A stretch of 64,000 nucleotides of DNA, taken from NCBI RefSeq assembly GCF_025857195.1, contig NZ_CP109787.1, forward strand, positions 3,847,001-3,911,000, given 5' to 3'. A program made the translations under genes and the position numbers. Shown here piece by piece: positions 35,970-45,938 of this stretch; the stretch's first letter is position 1; each line of letters opens with the position of its first letter. The notes below the pieces were generated by a model, which worked only from the letters and a program-made list of their open reading frames with translations, ran no database searches and was not told the DNA's origin. Source of the DNA: Leisingera thetidis. Lineage in GTDB: Bacteria > Pseudomonadota > Alphaproteobacteria > Rhodobacterales > Rhodobacteraceae.

Positions 35970-36914
35970 ATGCCCGTCACACTCAAAGCGATGCGGTACT
36001 TCACCACCGCCCTGCGCCACGGCAACATCAGCCGCGCCGCAGAGGAACTGCATGTCGCCGCCTCGGCGGTGTCAGCGGCCATCGATCAGGTCGAAGCCCG
36101 GTTCCAGCTGCAGCTCGCCACCCGCCACCGCGCCCGCGGCATCGCGCCGACCCGCGCGGGGCAGGAAATGGCACGCAAGTTCACCCGCCTGCTGGAGGAA
36201 TATGACACCGTCCTTGCAGAAGGCGCCGAGCTGAAGCACGAATTCAGCGGCAGTTTCCGGCTGGGGTATTATGCGCCGGTGGCGCCGGGCTTCCTGCCGC
36301 AGATCCTGGCTCCGTTTCTGGCCTCCGGCCAGCAGGTCAGCCTGAATCTCGAGGAATGCCATAACGACGCCGCCCAGGCCGGCCTGCAGGACGGGCGCTT
36401 TGACGCGATCCTGTTTGTCCCCGACGGCACTTGCCCGCAGATCGAATACGAAGTGCTGCTCAAAGCCCCGGCCTATGCCTTGCTCCATCCCGGCCACCCG
36501 CTGGCTGCGCGCACGGACCTCAGTCTCGCCGATCTGGCCGACGAGCCGCTGATCGCGCTGAACAGGCCCATGGTCAGCGATTACCAGCAGCGTCTTTTCG
36601 AAACCCTGGGCCGCCGCCCGGGCACCGTTGTGCAAGCCAATACAACCGAAATGGTGCGCGGCATGGTGGCCGCCGGCCACGGCTGCGCGGTGCTGAACAT
36701 GCGCCCCGCCACCGACCTCAGCTATGGCGGGCAGCGGTTGACTGCCCGGCCCTTGCGCGACGCCGGCGCGCCGTTGCAGCTGGCGGCCGGCTACCACCGC
36801 GAAAACCCGCGCCGTATCGTCAGCGCGTTTGTGCAGGGCTGCAAAGCCTGGGCCGCCAGCCCGGCAGCCGCGGATTTTGTCGTGCTGCCGCCAAACGAAA
36901 CAGGCGCCCCCTGA
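35970..36914 (+). CDS. LysR-family transcriptional regulator
   Basis: A 314-residue regulator. The N-terminal winged helix (YFTTALRHGNISRAAEELHV, then AASAVSAAIDQVEARFQLQL) is followed by a periplasmic-binding-protein-like effector domain from about residue 95. LysR proteins commonly control the divergent gene, here the sterol desaturase-like one, from the 100-base intergenic region. It could instead act on the converging mgd operon. The tail ends in a terminator that overlaps its stop codon. Confidence 0.85.
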   Translation: MPVTLKAMRYFTTALRHGNISRAAEELHVAASAVSAAIDQVEARFQLQLATRHRARGIAPTRAGQEMARKFTRLLEEYDTVLAEGAELKHEFSGSFRLGYYAPVAPGFLPQILAPFLASGQQVSLNLEECHNDAAQAGLQDGRFDAILFVPDGTCPQIEYEVLLKAPAYALLHPGHPLAARTDLSLADLADEPLIALNRPMVSDYQQRLFETLGRRPGTVVQANTTEMVRGMVAAGHGCAVLNMRPATDLSYGGQRLTARPLRDAGAPLQLAAGYHRENPRRIVSAFVQGCKAWAASPAAADFVVLPPNETGAP

Positions 36915-36935
36915 GCGGGAGCGCCTGCGCATTTT
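36901..36935 (+). terminator. Intrinsic terminator of the LysR gene
   Basis: CAGGCGC (36901-36907) and GCGCCTG (36921-36927) enclose the stop codon and are followed by CGCATTTTT. The coding end therefore lies inside the hairpin. Confidence 0.72.
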
Positions 36936-36949
36936 TCCGGGGGGTCTGG

Positions 36950-37531
36950 TCAGATCACCGATTTCGCCGCCGACACCAGCGCGTGATGCAGCGAGCCCGC
37001 CGAGGAACGCGGCCCGATAACCGCGTATTTCTGCCCCGGCTCCTGGCACAGCAGGAAGACGCCCAGATGCTCCATCGAGGTCCGGGTGGCGTCGCCCGCC
37101 TTGCCTGCCCGGATGTTGGCGTTGCACAGCCGCTCCAGCACGTCAAAGCAGCGCGGCCCCTCGATGTCGAAACGGCACCAGCCGTCGGTCTGCTCGACAA
37201 CCGATCCGGCGTCGCCGACCGCCTGTTTCAGATCGCCCGCCATCAGCTCATGGCTGTCATGCGGCGCAGAGACCATCCACAGGTCCGGCCCCATCCACCA
37301 GGCGGCATAGGCACCGGTTTCGCTCCAGCTGGCCGGGGCCGGCAGGGCGCCGCCGAGATAGGCTTGCGCCGCCGATTGCAGTGCATCGCCCTGCCCCTGG
37401 CGCGCCGCCAGCGAGGCCAGCGCCCGGTCGGTGACCTCGCGGATCAGCAGCCCGGTAAAGGCGTCCGCCCGCGGCTCATCCCCGCCCAGCGGCGGGATTG
37501 CTTTCAGATTATGTCCGTCAAACTTACCCAC
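36950..37531 (-). CDS. mgdD: N-methylglutamate dehydrogenase / sarcosine oxidase, gamma-type subunit
   Basis: A 193-residue protein like sarcosine oxidase gamma (SoxG), with a GcvT-like beta fold and the family patch VVEQTDGWCRFDIEGPRCFDV. The best start is GTG (VGKFDGHNL), with GGGGAG eight bases ahead; it overlaps the alpha gene's stop by eight bases. The gamma chain is structural in heterotetrameric sarcosine oxidase. It ends the four-gene operon. Assignment to N-methylglutamate rather than sarcosine rests on context and on the unusual delta chain. Confidence 0.75.
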   Translation of the reverse strand: MGKFDGHNLKAIPPLGGDEPRADAFTGLLIREVTDRALASLAARQGQGDALQSAAQAYLGGALPAPASWSETGAYAAWWMGPDLWMVSAPHDSHELMAGDLKQAVGDAGSVVEQTDGWCRFDIEGPRCFDVLERLCNANIRAGKAGDATRTSMEHLGVFLLCQEPGQKYAVIGPRSSAGSLHHALVSAAKSVI

Positions 37532-40500
37532 GGAGACGCTCCCCTTCCGGATCCACAAAATGCGCGCTGACAACTTCGACCTGGACTTCCTTGCCTTCCA
37601 GCGGGTTGACCGCGCGGATCACCTCGCCCTTGCGCGCGTCGCCGCGCTTCAGGAAGCCGATCCCGATCGCGCAGCCCAGCACCGGCGAATAGGCCGCCGA
37701 GGTGATATAGCCCTGATCGGTGGCCGCGCTGACCTCGCCATCGGCATTCATCAGATGCGCCCCGGCCTGCACCGGATCCGCCGCGTTCACCGGCTTGAAG
37801 CCAACCAGCTTCAGCGCATCCTCCTGGTTCATGCCTTCGCGTTCGCTTAAGCAATTGCCGATGCAGTCCTTCTTCTTGCTGACCATCTTGCCCATGCCGA
37901 GGTTCAGCGCCGAGGTGGTGCCGTTCAGCTCGTTGCCGGCGGCATGGCCCTTCTCGATCCGCATGACACCCAGCGCCTCGGTGCCGTAAGGCACCACGCC
38001 GAATTCCTCGCCCGCTTCCATCAGCTTGCGCACCAGCGCATCGCCATAGCGGGTCGGAACCGCGATTTCATAGGCCAGCTCGCCCGAGAAGGAGATCCGG
38101 AACAGCCGCGCCCGGCAGCCGCCCGCCACGGTGATCTCGCCGCAGGCCATGAAGGGGAAGCCCTCGTTCGAGATGTCGAACTCAGGATCCACCACTTTCT
38201 GCAGCAGCTTGCGGGCGTTGGGACCGGCCACCGCGAACTGTGCCCAGGCCTCGGTGGTCGAGATCAGCTGCACATCCATGTCCGGGAACAGGCACTGGCG
38301 CGCAAATTCCATGTTGCGGTAGACCAGAACTGCGTTGGCGGTGGTGGTGGTCACCACGAAATGATCCTCGGCAAAGCGCGCCGCGGTGCCATCGTCATAG
38401 GCAATGCCGTCCTCGCGCAGCATCAGCCCGTAGCGGACCTTGCCCACCGGCAGCTTGGCAAAGGCATTGGCGTACATCTTGTTCAGGAACTCGGCCGCGT
38501 CCTTGCCCTGCACGTCGATCTTGCCCAGCGTGGTCACATCACAGACCCCGACAGAGTTGCGCGTCTGCAGCACCTCGCGGTCCACCGATTGGCGCCAGTG
38601 GGTTTCACCCGGCTTGGGGAACCACTGGGCGCGCAGCCACTGGCCGACTTCGACAAACACCGCGCCCTGCTCCTCGGCCCACTTGTGGCTCGGGGTCTTG
38701 CGGGTGGGGCGGAATTCCTCGCCGACCGAGCGGCCTGCCATCACCCCGAAGGACACCGGCGTATAGGGCGGGCGGAACATGGTGGTGCCGACCTCGGGGA
38801 TCTGCTTGCCCGCCAGTTCGGCCATGATCGCCAGGCCGCCCATGTTCGACGTCTTGCCCTGATCGGTCGCCATGCCCAGCGTGGTGTAGCGCTTCAGGTG
38901 CTCGACAGAGCGGAAGTTCTCCTGATGCGCCAGCTTGACGTCCTTGACGGTGACGTCGTTCTGCTGGTCCAGCCAGGCGCGGCCCTTGCCTTCCTTCACG
39001 TACCAGAAGGGGGTTACGTTGACCGGCGCATCCTCGGCCTCCGGCAGATCGGCAGGTTTTGCGCTGATCCCCAGTTTCGACAACGCATCCACCGCGCCCT
39101 CGGCCCCGGCGCGCAGCGCGGCAGCGGTCGAGAAATCGCCATTGGCGGCCCCCGCCACGGACATGTTCTGCGGCAGCTCGCCCGCCGGAACAAAGGCCGC
39201 GATATCCTCGCGCCAGGCCGGGCGGCCGCGCTGGTGGCAGGTCAGATGCACGTTCGGGTTCCAGCCGCCGGACACCGCCAGCGCGCCGCAGGGCACGTCG
39301 CGGGTGCTGCCGTTGGCCAGGCGCACGCGCGCCCATTCCAGCCCCAGCCGGCCCTTGGTGTCGATCACCTGGGCGCCGGCAAACAGCTCAGCCCCCTCAA
39401 CCTTGGGCGCATCCGGGCGGGTGTCGATCACCGCCGTCACCTTGACGCCCTTGGCGATCAGGTCCGCCGCGGTGCGGTGGCCGTCGTCGTTGTTGGTGAA
39501 AACCGCAACCGTCTGATCCGGCGTTGCCGCCCAGCGGTTGGCATAGGCACGCACCGCACCGGCCAGCATCACGCCCGGACGGTCGTTGTTTTCAAACGCG
39601 ATCGGCCGTTCGGTGGCACCCGCTGCCAGCATCGCCCGCTTGGAATAGATCCGCCACAGGATCTGCCGCGGCTTGCCCGCTTCCGGCGCCAGCACGTGGT
39701 CGGCCACCCGCTCCACCGCGCCATAGATGCCATGGTCGAACGCGCCGATGATGGTGGTGCGCGGCATCACCCGCAGGTTCGGCATCGCCGCCAGCTCGGC
39801 CTGCACGCCTGCCACCCAGGCTGATCCGGTCAGATCGCCAATACCGAAGGTCTCGGCATTCAGGCGCCCGCCCAGCAGGAAATCCTCATCCGCGATGATC
39901 ACCTGCGCGCCGGCCCGGCCCGCAGTCAGCGCCGCCATCAGGCCGGTCGGCCCGGCCCCGATCACCAGCAGATCGCAGTGCAGGAACCCCTTGTCATAGG
40001 CATCCGGGTCCGCTTCGAAACTGATGCTGCCCAGACCGGCCGCCTTGCGGATGATGGGCTCGTACAGCTTTTCCCAGAACGCCGCGGGCCACATGAAGGT
40101 CTTGTAGTAGAAGCCCGCGGTCAGGAAGTTCGAGAACCGGTCGTTCACCGCCATGAAGTCATGCTTCAGCGTCGGCCAGCGGTTCTGCGAATTGGCTTCC
40201 AGACCATCGTACAGCTCAGCGGTGGTGGCGCGGGTGTTCGGCTCCTGCCGCCCGCCGCTGCGCAGCTCGACCAATGCGTTCGGCTCTTCCGAGCCGGAGG
40301 TCAGCACGCCCCGCGGGCGGTGGTACTTGAACGAGCGGCCCATCAGCCGCACGCCGTTGGCCAGCAGGGCCGAGGCCAGCGTGTCGCCCTCAAACCCCTT
40401 GTAGCTCTTGCCGTCAAAGGTGAAGGTCAGCGCCTTGCTGCCCTTGATCAGCCCGCCGTCCAGGCGGTTCACCTGGGTGCCCTTGCGGGCCCCGGTGCTG

Positions 40501-40550
40501 CCATCGGCCTGAAAGGCCGCGATTCCGGCTTTCATCACTGCTTCAGTCAT
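37524..40550 (-). CDS. mgdC: N-methylglutamate dehydrogenase / sarcosine oxidase, alpha-type subunit
   Basis: A 1008-residue protein with the layout of SoxA. It has an N-terminal ferredoxin-like part (KSYKGFEGDTLASALLANGVRLMGRSFKYHRPRG, of which GRSFKYHRPRG is typical), a dinucleotide-binding domain (LLVIGAGPTGLMAALTAGRAG) and a second nucleotide-binding stretch. A C-terminal GcvT-like tetrahydrofolate domain follows from about residue 600 (FRISFSGELAYEIAVPTRYG). It binds NAD and folate and passes the methyl group to THF. It overlaps the delta gene by four bases (ATGA) and the gamma gene by eight. Ordinary sarcosine oxidase is the alternative; no glyA or purU lies nearby. Confidence 0.78.
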   Translation of the reverse strand: MTEAVMKAGIAAFQADGSTGARKGTQVNRLDGGLIKGSKALTFTFDGKSYKGFEGDTLASALLANGVRLMGRSFKYHRPRGVLTSGSEEPNALVELRSGGRQEPNTRATTAELYDGLEANSQNRWPTLKHDFMAVNDRFSNFLTAGFYYKTFMWPAAFWEKLYEPIIRKAAGLGSISFEADPDAYDKGFLHCDLLVIGAGPTGLMAALTAGRAGAQVIIADEDFLLGGRLNAETFGIGDLTGSAWVAGVQAELAAMPNLRVMPRTTIIGAFDHGIYGAVERVADHVLAPEAGKPRQILWRIYSKRAMLAAGATERPIAFENNDRPGVMLAGAVRAYANRWAATPDQTVAVFTNNDDGHRTAADLIAKGVKVTAVIDTRPDAPKVEGAELFAGAQVIDTKGRLGLEWARVRLANGSTRDVPCGALAVSGGWNPNVHLTCHQRGRPAWREDIAAFVPAGELPQNMSVAGAANGDFSTAAALRAGAEGAVDALSKLGISAKPADLPEAEDAPVNVTPFWYVKEGKGRAWLDQQNDVTVKDVKLAHQENFRSVEHLKRYTTLGMATDQGKTSNMGGLAIMAELAGKQIPEVGTTMFRPPYTPVSFGVMAGRSVGEEFRPTRKTPSHKWAEEQGAVFVEVGQWLRAQWFPKPGETHWRQSVDREVLQTRNSVGVCDVTTLGKIDVQGKDAAEFLNKMYANAFAKLPVGKVRYGLMLREDGIAYDDGTAARFAEDHFVVTTTTANAVLVYRNMEFARQCLFPDMDVQLISTTEAWAQFAVAGPNARKLLQKVVDPEFDISNEGFPFMACGEITVAGGCRARLFRISFSGELAYEIAVPTRYGDALVRKLMEAGEEFGVVPYGTEALGVMRIEKGHAAGNELNGTTSALNLGMGKMVSKKKDCIGNCLSEREGMNQEDALKLVGFKPVNAADPVQAGAHLMNADGEVSAATDQGYITSAAYSPVLGCAIGIGFLKRGDARKGEVIRAVNPLEGKEVQVEVVSAHFVDPEGERLRG

Positions 40551-40834
40551 TTGCTGCGCCCCCTCGCCCGGGCCGCATCACGGGCCAGTTCGACATTCAG
40601 GATTTCATGGGTCACGGTATTGCGGGTCACCACCAGCCAGGACCGGTCGCCCTGCTCGTGGAACCACAGTTCGCGGTGCTCGCCCGCCGGGTTGTCGCGC
40701 AGGTACAGGTAATCGTGAAACTGATCCGCCGCGTCTTCGGCCTGCCAGTCGGGCCGGTCGATCAGCGCCGCGTCACCCAGATAGGTGAACTCCTGGCTGT
40801 CCCGCGGCCCGAGGATAGGATGGTTGATAATCAT
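40547..40834 (-). CDS. mgdB: N-methylglutamate dehydrogenase delta-type subunit without zinc cysteines
   Basis: A 95-residue protein of the SoxD family (EFTYLGDAALIDRPDWQ, DYLYLRDNPAGEHRELWFHE, TRNTVTHEI). Sarcosine oxidase delta chains carry a zinc site with a CPxCG motif near the N-terminus and a later cysteine. Here these positions read NHPILGP and GDRSWLVV, so every expected cysteine is missing. The protein cannot bind zinc in the usual way. I take this as a mark of the N-methylglutamate branch, though I cannot confirm it by alignment. It starts 16 bases after the beta gene. Confidence 0.75.
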   Translation of the reverse strand: MIINHPILGPRDSQEFTYLGDAALIDRPDWQAEDAADQFHDYLYLRDNPAGEHRELWFHEQGDRSWLVVTRNTVTHEILNVELARDAARARGRSK

Positions 40835-40850
40835 CGTCTTCTTCCTTTCC

Positions 40851-42101
40851 TCAGTGCAGGTTCGGCTGGGCGCCCTGGCCCTTTTCGTCGATCATGCAGC
40901 CGCGGCGGAACCGGTCGAGCCGGTAGGCCGAGGCCACCTTGTGCGGTGTGTCCGTCGCCAGCAGATGCGCATAGCACCAGCCCGAGGCCGGGGTCGCCTT
41001 GAACCCGCCATAGCACCAGCCGCCGTTGAAATAGAGTCCGTCCACATGGGTCTTGTCGATGAAGGGGGAGCCGTCCATCGACATGTCCATGATGCCGCCC
41101 CAGCTGCGCAGCATGCGCACCCGGCCCAGCGCCGGGATCAGGGCCATGCCGCCCTCCATCACGTCCTCGACCACCGGCAGGTTGCCGCGCTGCGCATAGG
41201 AGTTGTACATGTCGAGGTCGCCGCCGAACACCAGCCCGCCCTTGTCCGATTGGCTGCAGTAGAAATGGCCCGCACCAAAGGTGATCACCCCGTCCAGCAC
41301 CGGCTTCAGCCCCTCGGACACAAACGCCTGCAGCACGTGGCTCTCGATCGGCAGGCGCATGCCCGCCTTCTCCATCACCCGGCTCGACGAGCCGGCAACA
41401 CAGCTCGCCACCTTGTTGGCGCCGATGAAGCCCTTGGTGGTTTCAACACCCAGGCATTTGCCGTTCTCGATCTTGAAGCCGGTCACTTCGCAGTTCTGGA
41501 TGATATCGACGCCGCGCAGATCCGCCCCGCGGGCATAACCCCAAGCCACCGCGTCATGGCGCACAGTGCCGCCGCGGCGGTGCAGCAGGCCGCCCTTGAT
41601 CGGGAAGCGCGCGTCGTTGAAGTTCAGGAACGGATACATCGCGCGGACGCCGTCGGTGTCCAGCAGCTCCGCATCCGACCCGTTCAGGATCATCGCGTTG
41701 CCCCGGCGCCGTGCCGCGTCGCGCTGCGCATCGGTGTGCACCAGGTTCAGAATGCCGCGCTGGCTGACCATGGCGTTATAGTTGAAGTCCTGCTCCAGCC
41801 CTTCCCACAGCTTCAGCGACAGCTCGTAGAACGGCTCGTTGCCGTCCAGCAGGTAGTTGGAGCGGATGATGGTGGTGTTGCGGCCGACGTTGCCGCCGCC
41901 GATCCAGCCCTTCTCGATCACCGCAACATTGGTGATGCCGTGGTTCTTGGCCAGGTAATAGGCTGTCGCCAGCCCATGCCCGCCGCCGCCGATGATCACC
42001 ACATCGTAGCTTTTCTTGGGTTCCGGATCGCGCCAGGTCGGGCGCCATCCCTTGTGGCCCGTCAGGGCCTCCTTGATCACTTTCAGGCCGGAATACCGCA
42101 T
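40851..42101 (-). CDS. mgdA: N-methylglutamate dehydrogenase / sarcosine oxidase, beta-type subunit
   Basis: A 416-residue DAO-family flavoprotein like SoxB. The FAD-binding VVIIGGGGHGLATAYYLAKNHG is near the N-terminus, GGNVGRNTTIIRSNYL follows, and RRGGTVRHDAVAWGYARGA holds the likely covalent FMN histidine. It oxidises the N-methyl group of its amino acid substrate, releasing glutamate (or glycine) and a C1 unit. It is the first gene of the B-D-A-G-ordered operon. GmaS and MgsABC in the island need such a partner and none other is visible, which favours N-methylglutamate as substrate. Confidence 0.78.
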   Translation of the reverse strand: MRYSGLKVIKEALTGHKGWRPTWRDPEPKKSYDVVIIGGGGHGLATAYYLAKNHGITNVAVIEKGWIGGGNVGRNTTIIRSNYLLDGNEPFYELSLKLWEGLEQDFNYNAMVSQRGILNLVHTDAQRDAARRRGNAMILNGSDAELLDTDGVRAMYPFLNFNDARFPIKGGLLHRRGGTVRHDAVAWGYARGADLRGVDIIQNCEVTGFKIENGKCLGVETTKGFIGANKVASCVAGSSSRVMEKAGMRLPIESHVLQAFVSEGLKPVLDGVITFGAGHFYCSQSDKGGLVFGGDLDMYNSYAQRGNLPVVEDVMEGGMALIPALGRVRMLRSWGGIMDMSMDGSPFIDKTHVDGLYFNGGWCYGGFKATPASGWCYAHLLATDTPHKVASAYRLDRFRRGCMIDEKGQGAQPNLH

Positions 42102-42109
42102 GATGTCCT

Positions 42110-42137
42110 CTCAACTGTCCCCGACAGGTTTGTTGAG
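42110..42137. promoter_or_regulatory. Nested dyads in the mgdA leader
   Basis: CTCAAC (42110-42115) and GTTGAG (42132-42137) enclose CTGTC/GACAG, all within 36 bases of the mgdA start. The minus-strand string TCAACAAACCTGTC resembles one arm of the tdm palindrome (TCAACAAACATGTT). It may be an operator or an mRNA stem near the ribosome binding site. The surrounding 270-base gap shows no gene. Confidence 0.35.
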
Positions 42138-42373
42138 AAATGCGGCAATTCACAGAGCGATTTCGGACACCGGCTGCGCCATTTGCGCCATCGGCAGGAA
42201 TTCACCCATGCAGGTGCAGCATGCCCCGCGGCGCAACCCCTGCGCTACACAACGCGCAAACAACTGGAATAAAAAGAAAAACATGGGTGAGTTTGGGAAT
42301 TCAGCCAATCAACGGCCGCCGCGCGGTTTGCGTCACCCGCCCCGGCATCCGCGCCATATGCGTCAGCGGCGAC

Positions 42374-42814
42374 TCACTCCGACAGGTCGATCTGGTCCAG
42401 CTCATTCAGCAGGTCCAGCAGCGCCTCATAGCGCTCCGGCCCCATCCTGGCCCGGGTGCGGTCCATCAGCGCCAGACTCGCGTCAATGTTGTCGGCAATG
42501 ACCCGCTCTCCGCCCGCGGTGATCCGCACGACCTGGCGGCGGCGGTCCTCCTGGTCGCGCGCACGGCTGATCAGCTGCTTCTCTTCCAGCTTCTGCAGGA
42601 TCCGCGTCAGGCTCGGCAGCAGCAGGCAGGCCTTGTCGGCGATCTGAGTCGGGTCGATCGGCCCGGACTCCTGCACCACCCGCAGCACCCGCCACTGCTG
42701 TTCGGTCAGATCAGCACCGCTCAGCAGGGCACGGATCGGCCCCATCACGCGCTCGCGCGCCCTGAGAAGGGCAATCGGCAGGGAACGGTCTGTGGCCGGC
42801 ATCATCTTTGTCAT
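42374..42814 (-). CDS. hpaR: MarR-family regulator of homoprotocatechuate degradation
   Basis: A 146-residue MarR-type winged-helix protein. LTEQQWRVLRVVQESGPIDPTQIADKACLLLPSLTRILQKLEEKQLI is the DNA-binding core (QQWRVLRVVQE and LPSLTRILQKLEEK are characteristic of HpaR), followed by the RDQEDRRRQVVRITAGGERV wing. HpaR represses the meta-cleavage operon until an aromatic acid intermediate binds. It is divergent from hpaF, with an imperfect palindrome over the operon's -10 region. Confidence 0.88.
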   Translation of the reverse strand: MTKMMPATDRSLPIALLRARERVMGPIRALLSGADLTEQQWRVLRVVQESGPIDPTQIADKACLLLPSLTRILQKLEEKQLISRARDQEDRRRQVVRITAGGERVIADNIDASLALMDRTRARMGPERYEALLDLLNELDQIDLSE

Positions 42815-42871
42815 GCCCGATTATCACCCCGCTTCCCGGTAAACGCAATTGCCGCTTGGATTTCTTCTGCT

Positions 42872-42912
42872 TGACACAAGGCTGCATATTTGCTACACAT
42901 GTTAAGTAAATC
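42872..42912 (+). promoter_or_regulatory. hpa operon promoter with an imperfect palindrome
   Basis: TTGACA (42872-42877) and TACACA (42895-42900) are 17 bases apart. A 24-base imperfect dyad centred on ACATGT (42889-42912) covers the -10 element; 18 of its 24 positions are symmetric. This is where a MarR-type repressor such as HpaR would bind. Confidence 0.55.
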
Positions 42913-42927
42913 ATGGGAGCGCCGGAT

Positions 42928-43319
42928 ATGCCGCACATCACGCTGGACTATTCCCCCAACATGGAGGAGCGCACCGACATTGGCGGCCTGTGCAGCCGCC
43001 TGAGGCAGGCAGCAGCGGCCACCGGTGTGTTTCCGCTGGCTGGCATCCGGGTCCGTGCGTTTGCAGCCAGTCACGTCTCGATTGCCAACGGCGATCCCCG
43101 GCACGGCTATATCGACATTTCCATCCGGCTGCGGGACGGCCGTGACATGGACACCCGCAAACGCGCGGCCGGCGCGGTGTTCGACGCCGCCCGGGCGTTC
43201 CTCGAACCGGCGATGCAGCAGCATTCCATCGCACTCTCGCTGGAGATGCGCGGCATAGACCCCGAGCTTTCCCTCAAATGCGGCACCATCCGCGACCACA
43301 TGCAGAAGGCGGACCCGTG

Positions 43320-43320
<1 letters not shown>
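42928..43320 (+). CDS. hpaF: 5-carboxymethyl-2-hydroxymuconate delta-isomerase
   Basis: A 130-residue tautomerase-fold protein beginning MPHITLDYSPNMEE. Removing methionine exposes the catalytic N-terminal proline, which fixes the start at this ATG although the frame is open five codons upstream. It isomerises 5-carboxymethyl-2-hydroxymuconate in the homoprotocatechuate meta-cleavage pathway. It is first in the hpa operon, and its stop codon overlaps the hpaE start by one base. Confidence 0.85.
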
Positions 43321-44831
<1,511 letters not shown>

Positions 44832-44918
44832 CCCCTTCTTCTTTGTCCAAATACTCCGGGGAGCGCGAGGGGCCGGCCCCTCGCTCCCGCACCCGGCCCC
44901 AAGTGAAAGGTTCAAACC

Positions 44919-45899
44919 ATGCCCGTCCCCGCCCCGAACCTCTATCCGCCGTTCAACATCGTGCGGCTCAGCCATGTGGAATACCATGTGACCGACCTCG
45001 CCGCCTCCCGCGCCTTCTATGCGGACACGCTCGGCCTGCAGGTGACGCATGAGGACAGCGGGCGCATCTATCTGCGCGCAATGGAGGAACGCGGCCATCA
45101 CTGCATCGTGCTGGCCAAGGCGGACGCAGCCTCCGCGGGCGTTCTCGGCTTCAAGCTTTACGACGAGCCGGACTTGGACAAGGCTGCGGAGTTCTTCGCC
45201 GCCAAGGGCCTGCCGGTGGAGTGGGTCAGCCGTCCCCGCATGGGCAGAACCCTGCGCACCCGCGATCCCTGGGGCGTGCCGCTGGAATTCTATGTGAAAA
45301 TGGACCGCCTGCCGCCGATCCACCAGGAATACAGGCTCTACAAAGGGGTAAAACCGCTGCGCATCGACCATTTCAACATGTTCAGCGCGGATGTGGATGC
45401 CGCCGTCGCCTTCTACGGCGAGATGGGCTTCCGCGTCACCGAGTTCACCGAGGATGACGACAGCGGCAAGATCTGGGCCGCCTGGATGCACCGCAAAGGC
45501 GGCGTGCACGACGTGGCCTTCACCAACGGGCTCGGCCCCCGTCTGCACCACACTGCCTTCTGGGTGCCGACCCCCTTGAATATCATCGACCTGCTCGATC
45601 TGATGTCGACCACCGGCTACGTCGGCAACATCGAACGCGGCCCCGGCCGCCACGGCATCTCCAACGCCTTCTTCCTCTATGTCCGCGACCCGGACGGCCA
45701 CCGGATCGAGATTTACTGCTCCGACTACCAGACCGTGGACCCGGACCTGGAGCCAATCAAATGGTCGCTCACCGACCCGCAGCGCCAGACCCTCTGGGGC
45801 GCCCCGGCGCCGCGCAGCTGGTTCGAGGAAGGCTCCGTCTTCGAAGGCGCCACTCCGAAACCCAGCGCCCTGGACGCGCAGCCGATTATTGCACCCTAA
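44919..45899 (+). CDS. hpaD: 3,4-dihydroxyphenylacetate 2,3-dioxygenase (type I extradiol)
   Basis: A 326-residue vicinal-oxygen-chelate dioxygenase with two glyoxalase-like domains. The likely metal ligands are H151 in RIDHFNMF, H210 or H211 in RLHHTAFWV and E264 in HRIEIYCSDY. This is the Brevibacterium/Arthrobacter-type homoprotocatechuate dioxygenase (iron or manganese), unrelated to the LigB-type HpaD of E. coli. It opens the ring to 5-carboxymethyl-2-hydroxymuconic semialdehyde. It is 87 bases after hpaE and 39 before the decarboxylase gene. Confidence 0.88.
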   Translation: MPVPAPNLYPPFNIVRLSHVEYHVTDLAASRAFYADTLGLQVTHEDSGRIYLRAMEERGHHCIVLAKADAASAGVLGFKLYDEPDLDKAAEFFAAKGLPVEWVSRPRMGRTLRTRDPWGVPLEFYVKMDRLPPIHQEYRLYKGVKPLRIDHFNMFSADVDAAVAFYGEMGFRVTEFTEDDDSGKIWAAWMHRKGGVHDVAFTNGLGPRLHHTAFWVPTPLNIIDLLDLMSTTGYVGNIERGPGRHGISNAFFLYVRDPDGHRIEIYCSDYQTVDPDLEPIKWSLTDPQRQTLWGAPAPRSWFEEGSVFEGATPKPSALDAQPIIAP

Positions 45900-45938
45900 A
45901 CATCATGGCCGCGCCCTGGCGGAAGCAAGGTAAGAACA

